From Arcobacter siniprincipis (GTDB lineage: Bacteria > Campylobacterota > Campylobacteria > Campylobacterales > Arcobacteraceae), in contig NZ_CP182343.1 in NCBI RefSeq assembly GCF_048571125.1, forward strand, positions 248,001 to 312,000: a stretch of 64,000 nucleotides of DNA, read 5' to 3'. The stretch's first letter is position 1. Each line of letters starts with the position of its first letter. Shown here piece after piece: positions 7,471 through 15,921 of this stretch. The translations under genes were made by a program, and so were the position numbers. Below the pieces are notes generated by a model. That model saw only the letters and a list, made by a program, of their open reading frames with translations, did no database searches and was not told the origin of the DNA.

Positions 7471-8931
7471 ATGCATAAAAATATATGGGATAATGATAAA
7501 TTAAATAGAAAGAGTGAATCAGAATACTTGATTAAGTATTTGACAAATGTTTATAAAGCAAATAAAGAATCATCATTTGTTTTAAATATAAATTCTGAAT
7601 GGGGTTTTGGTAAGACTTATTTCTTGAAAAATTTAAAATTAGAACTTGAAAATGCAGATCATAAAGTAATGTATTTTGATGCATGGCAAAATGATTATAC
7701 TAAAGAGCCTCTACTCGCATTTATTGCAGAGATAAATGAGAGCTTTAAATCATTTTTTACTGCAAAACAAACTAAATCAAAAAAGTTTCTTACTGATTTG
7801 TTTAAAAGTTCATTACCAATATTAGTTGCAGCTCTTAGTAAAAAGCTTACAGGTTATTCATTAGAAGATTTAAAAGAACAACTTGAATTGGATGAGAATG
7901 AAGGCAGTGAAAATTCTGCTGATGAAATTGATGATGACAAGGATTCAATTAAAACTTCTATTTCTACTTTAATGTCAAAAGCAACTGAAATCGCATTAGA
8001 AGAACATATGACTGCTAAAAAAAGTATTTTAGAGTTTAAAGAAAATATGAGAAAACTCATTTCTTATATTGATTCTTTATCAAATATTGAACTACCTATA
8101 TATATTTTAATTGATGAATTAGATAGATGCAGACCAAATTATGCAATAGAATTACTTGAAAGTATTAAACACTTGTTTGATATACAAGGCTTAGTTTTTA
8201 TTATTGCAACTGATTCAAAACAGTTATCACATTCTATAAATGCAGTTTATGGGAGTAAATTTAAATCAGAACAGTATTTAAAAAGATTTTTTGATAGAGA
8301 GTATACTTTAGATGAACCTTATGTTTATGATTATATTTTATTTTTATTAGAAAAATATAATATGTTAAAAGATGATAATTTTTATGTTGCACTGGATGAA
8401 TATGCGTATAATGATGTAAATAAAAATGCTAAGATTATTGAGTTATATGCTAAATTTTTTAAATTAAGTCTTCGAGATATTGAACAGTGTATCATTGTAT
8501 TGAATGCTATTATTTTTACTTGGGATATAGAAAATAAAATTCATTTAGGATATATGATTTTTTTGATTATGTTAAAACAAAAAAATTCAACTATATTTGA
8601 ATCTTACATAATTTATAATAAAAAATCATCTTTGGGAAACAAATTTAGTGAATGGTTTAAAGAAGATGAATTAAATAGGAAAATCAAAATTAAAATAGAT
8701 AATGGTAATACTGAATCTACTTTAGAGGCTTTATTAGGAGAGTATTCGAGTTTTGAATTTTTAACAGATAGTGAACATAGTCAAACACGTGGAAAAGAAA
8801 ATAATTTTAATTATCGGAATATTAGAAAAGGACTTCCAAAATATATAAATAGTTATGATGATAATGAGATAGCTTTTAAAGAATTTAAAGACTACTATAA
8901 ATATGTTTTAAGAGGTTTTAGAATTAATTAA
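7471..8931 (+). CDS. KAP-family P-loop NTPase
   Basis: The 486-residue protein has Walker A G45-F-G-K-T49, the KAP-typical D-A-W-Q-N-D at 70-75, and Walker B with the D-E-L-D-R-C-R-P signature at about 215-222. A following A-T-D-S-K-Q-L motif (about 246-252) fits this family. Between Walker A and B lies an acidic low-complexity insert (about 137-158). No convincing membrane helix is present, unlike many KAP proteins. The family includes PifA of the F plasmid, which blocks phage T7, so a defence role is plausible. The gene stands alone, is flanked by hairpin-rich repeats and points away from both neighbouring operons, as expected of an acquired cargo gene. Function is not proven. Confidence 0.85.
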   Translation: MHKNIWDNDKLNRKSESEYLIKYLTNVYKANKESSFVLNINSEWGFGKTYFLKNLKLELENADHKVMYFDAWQNDYTKEPLLAFIAEINESFKSFFTAKQTKSKKFLTDLFKSSLPILVAALSKKLTGYSLEDLKEQLELDENEGSENSADEIDDDKDSIKTSISTLMSKATEIALEEHMTAKKSILEFKENMRKLISYIDSLSNIELPIYILIDELDRCRPNYAIELLESIKHLFDIQGLVFIIATDSKQLSHSINAVYGSKFKSEQYLKRFFDREYTLDEPYVYDYILFLLEKYNMLKDDNFYVALDEYAYNDVNKNAKIIELYAKFFKLSLRDIEQCIIVLNAIIFTWDIENKIHLGYMIFLIMLKQKNSTIFESYIIYNKKSSLGNKFSEWFKEDELNRKIKIKIDNGNTESTLEALLGEYSSFEFLTDSEHSQTRGKENNFNYRNIRKGLPKYINSYDDNEIAFKEFKDYYKYVLRGFRIN

Positions 8932-8972
8932 ATCATAAAAAAGCTAAAGTTTTGTTTTTAGGCAAGGCGAAG

Positions 8973-9026
8973 AGTGATTTTAAATTCAAGGAGCATAGTA
9001 AACTATGTGACTGATTTAAAATCGCT
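8973..9026. repeat. nested palindromic intergenic element
   Basis: A 13-base outer arm AGTGATTTTAAAT (8973-8985) pairs with ATTTAAAATCGCT (9014-9026) with one G-T pair. An inner arm CATAG (8994-8998) pairs with CTATG (9003-9007). It lies between the convergent KAP and porB genes and looks like a REP-like repeat; other copies are not visible in this window. Confidence 0.55.
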
Positions 9027-9040
9027 ATTCAACGCAGTAT

Positions 9041-9061
9041 AAAAGCAAAAATTTTGCTTTT
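9041..9061. terminator. bidirectional terminator between KAP gene and porB
   Basis: AAAAGCAAAA (9041-9050) and TTTTGCTTTT (9052-9061) form a perfect inverted repeat whose right end overlaps the porB stop codon. It can end transcription from both sides. Confidence 0.5.
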
Positions 9062-10016
9062 ATACTCTTGCTTCTTCTCTTTTTTGTAGATACTCCCATT
9101 TGGCATCTACTCTTTTTTGCCATTCTTCTATGATATACTCATTTTCTGGTTTAAACAAGTGTTTAAATCTTGGTTGGAAACCTAAATAATCTCTTACTGG
9201 CACTATATTTTTTGGTCTGTATGTTATATTTAACTCTGTTCCATCTATGATTTCGTATAGTGGGAAAACTAGTGAATCAACTGCTAAGTCTGAGGCTTCT
9301 ATTGTCTCATGTGGTTGAAATTTCCACTCTGTTGTACAGGCACTCATTGCATTTATAAATACAGGTCCTTTTGTATCAAATCCTGTTTGGATTTTTTTAA
9401 TCATATCTTTCCATTTGTTTGGTGCAACTTGTGCCACATATGGTGAACCGTGTGCGGCCATGATTGCTAGCATATCTTTTTTATTTCTTTTTTCACCATA
9501 CGAAGTACTTCCAGCTGGTGCTGTTGTTGTACTTGAACCAATAGGAGTAGAAGATGATCTTTGACCTCCTGTATTTGCATAAACTTCATTGTCTAAACAA
9601 ACATACATAAAGTCATGTCCTCTTTCAAAACATCCTGAAATCCATTGGAAACCAATATCATAAGTTGCTCCATCTCCACCAAATGTTACAAATTTTGGTT
9701 CAGGAGTTGATGGATCGATTCTTCCTTTTTTTCTTAACACTTTATTCATAGTCTCAGCCCCTGCTATTGCAGTTGAGGCATTTTCAAATCCTATATGAAT
9801 CCAAGAACAGTCCCATGAAGTATGAGGATATATAGCTGTACAAACTTCTAAACATCCAGTTGCTGCTGATACTACTAAGTTATCATTTGTAGCATTTAGT
9901 ACTTCTCTTACAATAATTGAGTGTGCACAACCTGGACATAAAACATGAGAACCCTCAAATCTTTCAGCCGCAGTTGAAAATGTTTTTAAGTTTTTGATTA
10001 CTTTTTGATTACTCAT
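9060..10016 (-). CDS. porB: pyruvate:acceptor oxidoreductase, beta subunit (TPP-binding)
   Basis: The 318-residue subunit binds thiamine diphosphate and a proximal [4Fe-4S] cluster. Cysteine ligands are visible in C-P-G-C near 22-25, with further conserved cysteines at about 55 and 59 in the G-C-L-E-V-C segment. The TPP/Mg site shows as G-G-D-G-A-T-Y-D-I-G near 112-121 with N-E-V-Y-A-N-T-G-G downstream. It is last in the porG-porD-porA-porB order known from Helicobacter and Campylobacter relatives. It oxidises pyruvate to acetyl-CoA, passing electrons to flavodoxin or ferredoxin. It ends at the bidirectional terminator shared with the KAP gene. Confidence 0.95.
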   Translation of the reverse strand: MSNQKVIKNLKTFSTAAERFEGSHVLCPGCAHSIIVREVLNATNDNLVVSAATGCLEVCTAIYPHTSWDCSWIHIGFENASTAIAGAETMNKVLRKKGRIDPSTPEPKFVTFGGDGATYDIGFQWISGCFERGHDFMYVCLDNEVYANTGGQRSSSTPIGSSTTTAPAGSTSYGEKRNKKDMLAIMAAHGSPYVAQVAPNKWKDMIKKIQTGFDTKGPVFINAMSACTTEWKFQPHETIEASDLAVDSLVFPLYEIIDGTELNITYRPKNIVPVRDYLGFQPRFKHLFKPENEYIIEEWQKRVDAKWEYLQKREEARV

Positions 10017-10025
10017 ATTTTCTCC

Positions 10026-11255
10026 TTAGTGTTCATAAAAACTTAACTCAGGACCTCTTACACCGTGTAGTGTTTGAATTTTCCCATTAAGTTTTCCATT
10101 TTTTGCTTCTTCATTTAAAGAAACAAAAATCTCTTTTAATTCATTTACAATAATATCTCTTCCACCTAAACCATATACTAAGTTTTTAAGTACTGGTCTA
10201 GCTTGGGTATTAAATAAGGCTCCTGCAACTTCATTGTATAAAGTTCCAACCGTTCCACCAGGTGCACTTCTATCCATACATGCTATAGCTTTTACATTTT
10301 GTAATTTTTCAGCCAATTGTGTAAGAGGAAATGGTCTAAAAAGTCTTGGTGCTAAAACACCAGCTTTTATTCCGCTTTCTTCTCTTATGGCATCAACTGC
10401 TATCATTGCTGTTTCATAAGTAGTTCCTAAACATACAATTACAACATCTGCATCTTCTACTTTATATGACTCTACTAGATTATATTTTCTTCCACTGATT
10501 TTTTCAAACTCTTCAAAAACTTCTTCAACTACAGTTAATGAACCCATTAGGGCTGCATGTTGTTTAGCTTTATGTTCAAAGTGCCAGTCATGTTCTGTTT
10601 GAACTCCATGAGTAACTGGATTTGTAAAATCAAGCATTGCATTAACTTGCAAATAATCACCTACAAAATCATAAGCCACTTTATCTGATAGTGGTCTTAC
10701 TGTTTGAGCTGTATGAGAAGTCAAAAATCCATCTTGATTAGAGATAACGGGAAGTCTTACATCTTTGTGTTCTCCGATTTTAAAAGAGCATAAAGTTAAG
10801 TCATAAGCTTCTTGAGCATTAAATGAGTCAAGTTGAATCCATCCTGAATCTCTTGTAAGATACATATCTGAATGGTCTCCATTTACATTTAAAGGTGCGG
10901 CTAAAGCTCTATTTACTAAACATAAAACAACAGGTATTCTCATACCAGAACATTGATATAAAACTTCGACCATCAAAGCACAACCTTGTGATGAAGTAGC
11001 AGTTGCAACTCTTCCCCCCGCAGCTCCTGCACCAACACAGCCAGACATTGCAGCATGCTCAGATTCCACCATAATGATTTCGCCATCTACATATCCATTT
11101 GCATGAAAAGAAGCATAAGTTTCAACTGTATTTGTTGAAGGTGTTATAGGATAAGCAGCAAGTACATCAACAGCTGCTTGTCTAAATGCTTGAGCATTAC
11201 AGGTATTTCCATCCCAAACTTCTACTTTATTTAGTTCCATTTCTTTGCTATTCAT
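10026..11255 (-). CDS. porA: pyruvate:acceptor oxidoreductase, alpha subunit
   Basis: The 409-residue subunit has the family hallmark A-Y-P-I-T-P-S-T near 34-41, the conserved E-S-E-H-A-A near 64-69, and a C-terminal domain II (from about 255) with G-T-T-Y-E-T-A. It forms the catalytic core with PorB. The ATG at 11255 overlaps the porD stop (TAATG), which implies coupled translation. A second in-frame ATG (codon 6) is possible, but the first is better placed. In microaerophilic Campylobacterota this four-subunit enzyme replaces pyruvate dehydrogenase. Confidence 0.95.
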   Translation of the reverse strand: MNSKEMELNKVEVWDGNTCNAQAFRQAAVDVLAAYPITPSTNTVETYASFHANGYVDGEIIMVESEHAAMSGCVGAGAAGGRVATATSSQGCALMVEVLYQCSGMRIPVVLCLVNRALAAPLNVNGDHSDMYLTRDSGWIQLDSFNAQEAYDLTLCSFKIGEHKDVRLPVISNQDGFLTSHTAQTVRPLSDKVAYDFVGDYLQVNAMLDFTNPVTHGVQTEHDWHFEHKAKQHAALMGSLTVVEEVFEEFEKISGRKYNLVESYKVEDADVVIVCLGTTYETAMIAVDAIREESGIKAGVLAPRLFRPFPLTQLAEKLQNVKAIACMDRSAPGGTVGTLYNEVAGALFNTQARPVLKNLVYGLGGRDIIVNELKEIFVSLNEEAKNGKLNGKIQTLHGVRGPELSFYEH

Positions 11256-11668
11256 TATTTCTCACCTTTTTCTTTTTTAAGAGGCCACTTTGTAAGTGCT
11301 AATTCATTTTTTTCTGTTTCATTAAACATCATCAATGATTTTGGATTTGTAGGACATACTTCAACACAGATTCCACAACCTTTGCAGTGGGTATAATCTA
11401 TACCTTGAATCTCTTTATTTCTTGAAATCACTGCACTATCTGGACAATAAATCCAACAGTTTTGACAGTCAATACACAATTCAGTATTCCATACTGGCTT
11501 CATTACTCGCCAATCCCCCACATAAAGATTTTTAGAGCTTGTCTCGGCATATGTTCTATCTTCTGGATTTGTTTGGGCTAGAACAGATTCAACTGCTTGA
11601 TCAAATGAAAAAAGTGCCGCCCCAGGTACTAATTCATCCCATCCCATATCTTTTATTGATTTACTCAT
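11255..11668 (-). CDS. porD: pyruvate:acceptor oxidoreductase, delta (ferredoxin-like) subunit
   Basis: This 137-residue electron-transfer subunit carries two [4Fe-4S] motifs, C-I-D-C-Q-N-C-W-I-Y-C-P near 67-78 and C-K-G-C-G-I-C-V-E-V-C-P near 94-105. They lie behind an N-terminal extension of about 60 residues that is typical of Campylobacterota PorD. It sits between porG (10-base gap) and porA (1-base overlap). It relays electrons from PorAB to the external carrier. Confidence 0.94.
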   Translation of the reverse strand: MSKSIKDMGWDELVPGAALFSFDQAVESVLAQTNPEDRTYAETSSKNLYVGDWRVMKPVWNTELCIDCQNCWIYCPDSAVISRNKEIQGIDYTHCKGCGICVEVCPTNPKSLMMFNETEKNELALTKWPLKKEKGEK

Positions 11669-11678
11669 GATTTACTCC

Positions 11679-12242
11679 TTAATGTACTTCATTATATGCT
11701 CTCTCAATAGCAATCATATTTGCATCGATTATCTTTTGAGGAAGTTTTTTAAGTACTGATTTCATTGCATTTTGGAAATACTCTAATTCAAACATACCAC
11801 TTACTTTCATAAACGCCCCTAGCATTGGTGTGTTTGGAATAGGTCTTCCTATTGTCTCTTGAGAAATTTGTAAACAGTCTAATGTAAAAGTTCTACTTTC
11901 TCTACCATGTAAAGCTGGAATAGCTTCTATTAACTCTTCTTTACTAAGGTGTGTTGTAATTATGTACTTAGTATCTTCCGTTTCATTAGCTGTAAAGTCA
12001 TCTGTAAATGCTAATGCTGGGTCTAATATAAATACAAAGTTTGGTTGCATGAATTTCTCATGATTTATGATTTGCTTGTCATCTATTCTGTTATAAGCAG
12101 TCATAGAAGCACCTCTTTTTGCAGATCCATAAAATGCAAAAGCTTGAACTTCTTTCCCCGTTTCTGCTACAACTGAACCTAGACCTTTTGCTCCAGTAAC
12201 TGCCCCTTGTCCTGCTCTACTGTGCCATCTAATTTCTAACAT
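11679..12242 (-). CDS. porG: pyruvate:acceptor oxidoreductase, gamma subunit
   Basis: The 187-residue protein starts with R-W-H-S-R-A-G-Q-G-A near 5-14, the family signature of the CoA-binding gamma subunit (POR domain). It has G-S-A-K-R-G-A-S in the middle. It is the first gene of the porGDAB operon. The ATG at 12242 follows AGGAGCT on the minus strand. The upstream 510 bases are non-coding and must hold the operon promoter. Confidence 0.94.
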   Translation of the reverse strand: MLEIRWHSRAGQGAVTGAKGLGSVVAETGKEVQAFAFYGSAKRGASMTAYNRIDDKQIINHEKFMQPNFVFILDPALAFTDDFTANETEDTKYIITTHLSKEELIEAIPALHGRESRTFTLDCLQISQETIGRPIPNTPMLGAFMKVSGMFELEYFQNAMKSVLKKLPQKIIDANMIAIERAYNEVH

Positions 12243-12752
12243 TATTAGCTCCTATAATATTAACTATAAGTATATTTTATGACTAAAATTTTCGTAAAGT
12301 CACAATAACTGTAAGTATTCTATCCCTATAAATCTTTAGTGAATTTTAAATCAATATATATAATTATATATTTTAAGTAAGAGTAAAGAATATCTACCTT
12401 TTTACTTACATTTTTGTAGAAAATAAATAGAGCAAATGACCATTAAGTCATACATAAGCTTGTATTTATATTCATTAAGTGTGTATATTTCTTGTTTTAA
12501 ATGGTTATTAGCCCTATAAAAGGGGCTTGTGAGTACTATAAAAGAGTAAAAGTACAAAAAATGGCTTTTAATCTTAAATTTGGCTTAAAATTAGTAAATT
12601 TTCAGCAAAATCTATTTTAACTTTTGAAAAAAGAGAAAAAAAGAGAAAAAATTGTTTTTTTTCAAGAGGCTATTTTCTAAAAAATAGCCAAATTCTTAAA
12701 AGTGGGTAGAATTGAATTAAATAAAAAATTAATAATTCAAGTTAAATTAGAA
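12243..12752. other. 510-base non-coding spacer upstream of porG
   Basis: I see no gene here. It holds short inverted repeats: ATGAC/GTCAT at 12436-12451, AGCCC/GGGCT around 12510-12526, and a strong 9-bp stem GGCTATTTT/AAAATAGCC at 12668-12689. The last could mark the end of the HAD transcript, though it lacks a T-tract on the minus strand. The porG-proximal part is very AT-rich and probably carries the por promoter and a regulator site. Confidence 0.5.
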
Positions 12753-13430
12753 CTAAGCTTTTAGAGTGTATTTTTGGATTAGTTCAACTGCTTCAAAAGA
12801 ATTTGCGGTAATATGACTAGTAAGTTCACATAAGTCTTCTTCTTTTCCATATCCACATAATACTCCGACACAATTTATCTCAGCTCCATTTGCAGAAATC
12901 AAATCTAAATGGGTATCTCCTACCATCCAAACATTTGAGCCCTTTTGTATATTCATTTGATTTAATGTTTTTAAAATAGGTTCTGGATGAGGTTTTGGAT
13001 TTTCTACATGTTCTCTTCCTGTAATTACTTCAAAATATTTTAAAATATCAAAATGTTCTAATAAAGGAATAGTGTAAGCTCCTGTTTTAGTTGTAACTAC
13101 TGATAATCTTGCAAATTGACTAGCTAACTCTAAGGCTTCTTTTGCCTTTTCAAGTAACAGAGTTTTTTTAGTTGATATGACTTTATACCTCTCTTTATAC
13201 GCAGCAACATAGTCCCAAGCTAGCTCTTTTTCAATACCTAATTCCATGTACATTATTTCTAAAGGATATCCAATGAGTGATTTGATATCTTCATCAATTC
13301 CTGTAAATTCGTAATTCATAGTTTTAAATGAGTGATGAAATGTAGATACAATAGCATCTGTTGAATCAATCAATGTTCCGTCTAAATCAAATAATATTAC
13401 ATTTTCCAATATTTTTTCCTTATTATTCAT
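12753..13430 (-). CDS. gph: HAD-superfamily phosphatase, phosphoglycolate phosphatase type
   Basis: The 225-residue protein has HAD motif I F-D15-L-D17-G-T-L-I-D-S, motif II around V-V-T-T-K near 112-116, motif III K-P-H-P near 143 and motif IV G-D-T-H-L-D near 170-175. A helical cap lies between motifs I and II. This pattern fits Gph/PGPase, which removes phosphoglycolate, though related sugar-phosphate phosphatases look alike. It starts inside the last 8 bases of the upstream peptide-binding protein gene, so both are read together. Confidence 0.85.
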   Translation of the reverse strand: MNNKEKILENVILFDLDGTLIDSTDAIVSTFHHSFKTMNYEFTGIDEDIKSLIGYPLEIMYMELGIEKELAWDYVAAYKERYKVISTKKTLLLEKAKEALELASQFARLSVVTTKTGAYTIPLLEHFDILKYFEVITGREHVENPKPHPEPILKTLNQMNIQKGSNVWMVGDTHLDLISANGAEINCVGVLCGYGKEEDLCELTSHITANSFEAVELIQKYTLKA

Positions 13431-14943
13431 CTTCTTTTATCCAATCTTTTTGATTATGAGTTATTCCTATAAAAGATGGTTCTATATTTTTTATTTTTTT
13501 GCTTACTACTGTTATTGAGTTTGGAATGTATAAAAATAAATATGGTGTATCATGGGCAATTATACGAAATATTTTTTTGTATATTTTACTTAACTCTTTT
13601 TTATCAATTGTAGTTGAACCTTTGACAATAAGGTCATCAACTTCTTTATTTGAATAACCCACTAAATTAAATCTTCCTTTTTTCATAGAATCACTATGCC
13701 ATAAAGGATAAGCATCTGGCATAAGAGCTAAACTCCAACCTAATACGATAGCTTCAAAATTTCTAGGATGAAAAACTGTATTTAAAAAAGCTTGCCACTC
13801 CATGACTCTTATTTTCATCTTAACACCAATCTTTGCTAATTGGTATTGAATGATTTGAGTGGTATTTATTCTGGTGTCATTTCCTGTATTTGTAATCACT
13901 TCAAAACTCAAGGGATGATTTTCATCATAACCTGCAAGCTTTAATAATCGTTTTGCTTCAACAATATTTTGTTTTATAGGTTTAACTGTATTATCATAAG
14001 CAAATGTTCCTGGCAAGAAAGGACCATTACAAACTTGTCCATGTCCAAAAAATAAAATATCTATTATCTCTTTTCTATCTATGGCTAAGGATAAAGCTCT
14101 TCTTACTTTTATATCTTTGAATTTCTTCTTCTTTAAATTAAAGCCCAAGTAGTCAAAAGCAAAAGCTGGTTTTTCTATGATTTGATAATTTTTTTTAAAC
14201 TCTTTATCTATTTGTCTATCTATTTGTAAGGGAGTCAAGCTTCCAAGGTCAAGTTTGTTTTGTTTTAAATATAAAAATGAAGTACTAGGATCTGGTAGGA
14301 ATTTAAAATTTAATTCATCAATTTTAGGTTTTCCTGCAAAATATTTATCAAAGGCATAAAGTCTTATATCACTTCCTAATTTAAAGCTATCAAGTCTATA
14401 TGAGCCTGTTCCTATTGGATGTTTATTAAATGAACTAGTCATTAGGTCTTTTTCATCTTTTAAAATATGTTTTGGTATTACTCCAAACATCCAAATTTCT
14501 AAAGCTTTAAAGTAGGGTTTTTTATAAACAACTTCTACTGTGTAATCATCTATTTTAGATAGGCTTTTTACTTCTTTAAAGTTTGATTTGATTGTAGTAA
14601 AAACTTTTGGGTCATTGATTTTTTCATAGGTAAAGATTACATCATCAGCTGTGAACTTTTCCCCATCATGCCATAGTACATTCTTTTTAAGTTTTATTAT
14701 TAAGTGAGTATTATCAATAAATTCATATGAAGAGGCTAGGTCAGGGACTACATTTGCATTTTTGTCATATTTAAATAATCCATTAAATAACCAATCAGCA
14801 ATTTCACTACTTGCACTATCATTAGCTAAAATAGGGTTTAATCTAATAGGTGAACTACTTATTGATAAGTTTAAGGTACTAGCACTTAAATAAGTGAATA
14901 AGCAATAGTGAATAATGAATAATAGAAGGACTAACTTTTTCAT
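13423..14943 (-). CDS. periplasmic oligopeptide/dipeptide-binding protein (SBP family 5)
   Basis: A 506-residue extracellular solute-binding protein with a signal peptide (M-K-K-L-V-L-L-L-F start, cleavage after about residue 22). It has the family 5 pattern: L-N-P-I-L-A-N-D early, the W-H-D-G-E-K-F-T-A-D-D-V block near 90, and R-R-A-L-S-L-A-I-D-R near 285. The frame is open to 15030, but I chose the ATG at 14943 because it begins the signal peptide. The longer version would run through the rpsI terminator. No ABC permease genes are nearby, so it must work with a transporter encoded elsewhere or act as a sensor/chaperone. Confidence 0.88.
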   Translation of the reverse strand: MKKLVLLLFIIHYCLFTYLSASTLNLSISSSPIRLNPILANDSASSEIADWLFNGLFKYDKNANVVPDLASSYEFIDNTHLIIKLKKNVLWHDGEKFTADDVIFTYEKINDPKVFTTIKSNFKEVKSLSKIDDYTVEVVYKKPYFKALEIWMFGVIPKHILKDEKDLMTSSFNKHPIGTGSYRLDSFKLGSDIRLYAFDKYFAGKPKIDELNFKFLPDPSTSFLYLKQNKLDLGSLTPLQIDRQIDKEFKKNYQIIEKPAFAFDYLGFNLKKKKFKDIKVRRALSLAIDRKEIIDILFFGHGQVCNGPFLPGTFAYDNTVKPIKQNIVEAKRLLKLAGYDENHPLSFEVITNTGNDTRINTTQIIQYQLAKIGVKMKIRVMEWQAFLNTVFHPRNFEAIVLGWSLALMPDAYPLWHSDSMKKGRFNLVGYSNKEVDDLIVKGSTTIDKKELSKIYKKIFRIIAHDTPYLFLYIPNSITVVSKKIKNIEPSFIGITHNQKDWIKEDE

Positions 14944-14982
14944 GGTGTATTGTAATATCTTTTTATAAAAAAGTGCATAAAA

Positions 14983-15008
14983 AAAGGAGCAACAAATGTT
15001 GCTCCTTT
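14983..15008 (-). terminator. intrinsic terminator of rplM-rpsI
   Basis: AAAGGAGCAAC (14983-14993) pairs perfectly with GTTGCTCCTTT (14998-15008) around a 4-base loop. On the minus strand it is followed by a T-run, directly after the rpsI stop. Confidence 0.9.
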
Positions 15009-15030
15009 GAGTTTGATAATAAAATACCAA

Positions 15031-15420
15031 TTATCTTTTTGAGAATTGAGTAGATTTTCTTGCTTTTTTCTTTCCGTATTTTTTTCTCTCTACAGATCTT
15101 GCATCTCTAGTTAGTAATCCATAAGGTTTTAAAACAGCTCTAAATTGTTCATCAAATGCAACTAATGCTCTTGAAATACCATGTTTAGCAGCATCAGCTT
15201 GTGCAGAATACCCTCCACCAAGAGTTTTAACAACGATATTTACAGAAGATTCTTGTTTAGATACTTCTAAAGGTCTCATTACTCTTTTTTTGATAGCTTC
15301 GTGTCCACCTAACCATGCGTCTAAAGTTTGACCATTAATAGAAACTTGTCCATTACCAGCTTCTAACCATACTTTTGCGATAGAAGATTTTCTTCTTCCA
15401 GTTGCGTATACTTTTGCCAT
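15031..15420 (-). CDS. rpsI: 30S ribosomal protein S9
   Basis: 129 residues, full length. The N-terminal A-T-G-R-R-K-S-S-I-A-K-V motif and the basic tail ending K-S-T-Q-F-S-K-R are diagnostic. S9 binds the 3' domain of 16S rRNA and its tail reaches the P-site tRNA. It follows rplM by 5 bases, the universal rplM-rpsI pairing, and is followed by a strong terminator. Confidence 0.98.
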   Translation of the reverse strand: MAKVYATGRRKSSIAKVWLEAGNGQVSINGQTLDAWLGGHEAIKKRVMRPLEVSKQESSVNIVVKTLGGGYSAQADAAKHGISRALVAFDEQFRAVLKPYGLLTRDARSVERKKYGKKKARKSTQFSKR

Positions 15421-15425
15421 TAGTC

Positions 15426-15845
15426 TTATCCTTTAATTTGCGCAGTGTGAGGGTGTTCGCTACCTGCGTATACTTTTAATTTTTTTAACATTGATTTACC
15501 AAGTTTAGTTTTTGGTAACATCCCTCTTGCTGCTAATTTATATAGCTTTTCAGGATTTTGTTCAAACATATCAGACATTTTGTGAGTTTTTGTACTACCA
15601 AAATAACCTGAGTGTGTATAGTAATTTTTAGTTTCTAGTTTAGTTCCAGAAAATTTTGCTTTTGTTGCATTTATGATAATTACGTTATCTCCACAGTCTA
15701 CATGAGGAGTATAATTAGTCTTATTTTTACCTCTTAAGATTGTAGCAACTTCAGTAATGATTCTACCAAATACTTTATCAGTTGCATCTATAATAACCCA
15801 ATCTCTATCAATTTCAGTGGCTTTTGCCATTTGAGTGAATTTCAT
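15426..15845 (-). CDS. rplM: 50S ribosomal protein L13
   Basis: 139 residues, normal length, with W-V-I-I-D-A-T-D-K near 16-24, the L-R-G-K-N-K-T-N-Y-T-P segment and the G-M-L-P-K-T-K-L-G motif. An early assembly protein of the large subunit. Its ribosome site is GGAGAAC followed by GTAG and the ATG. Seven bases of it match the complement of the small RNA linker at 6839-7117, though this may be chance. Confidence 0.98.
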   Translation of the reverse strand: MKFTQMAKATEIDRDWVIIDATDKVFGRIITEVATILRGKNKTNYTPHVDCGDNVIIINATKAKFSGTKLETKNYYTHSGYFGSTKTHKMSDMFEQNPEKLYKLAARGMLPKTKLGKSMLKKLKVYAGSEHPHTAQIKG

Positions 15846-15921
15846 CTACGTTCTCCGATTTAATTAATGAGCTGGAATAATAGTGTAGTAATACTTACAA
15901 ATGGCTTAAATTAAGTGATTT

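Noticed and set aside
14944..15030. N-terminal extension of the peptide-binding protein
   Set aside because: It would be translated from the rpsI terminator region and would hide the signal peptide that begins at 14943.
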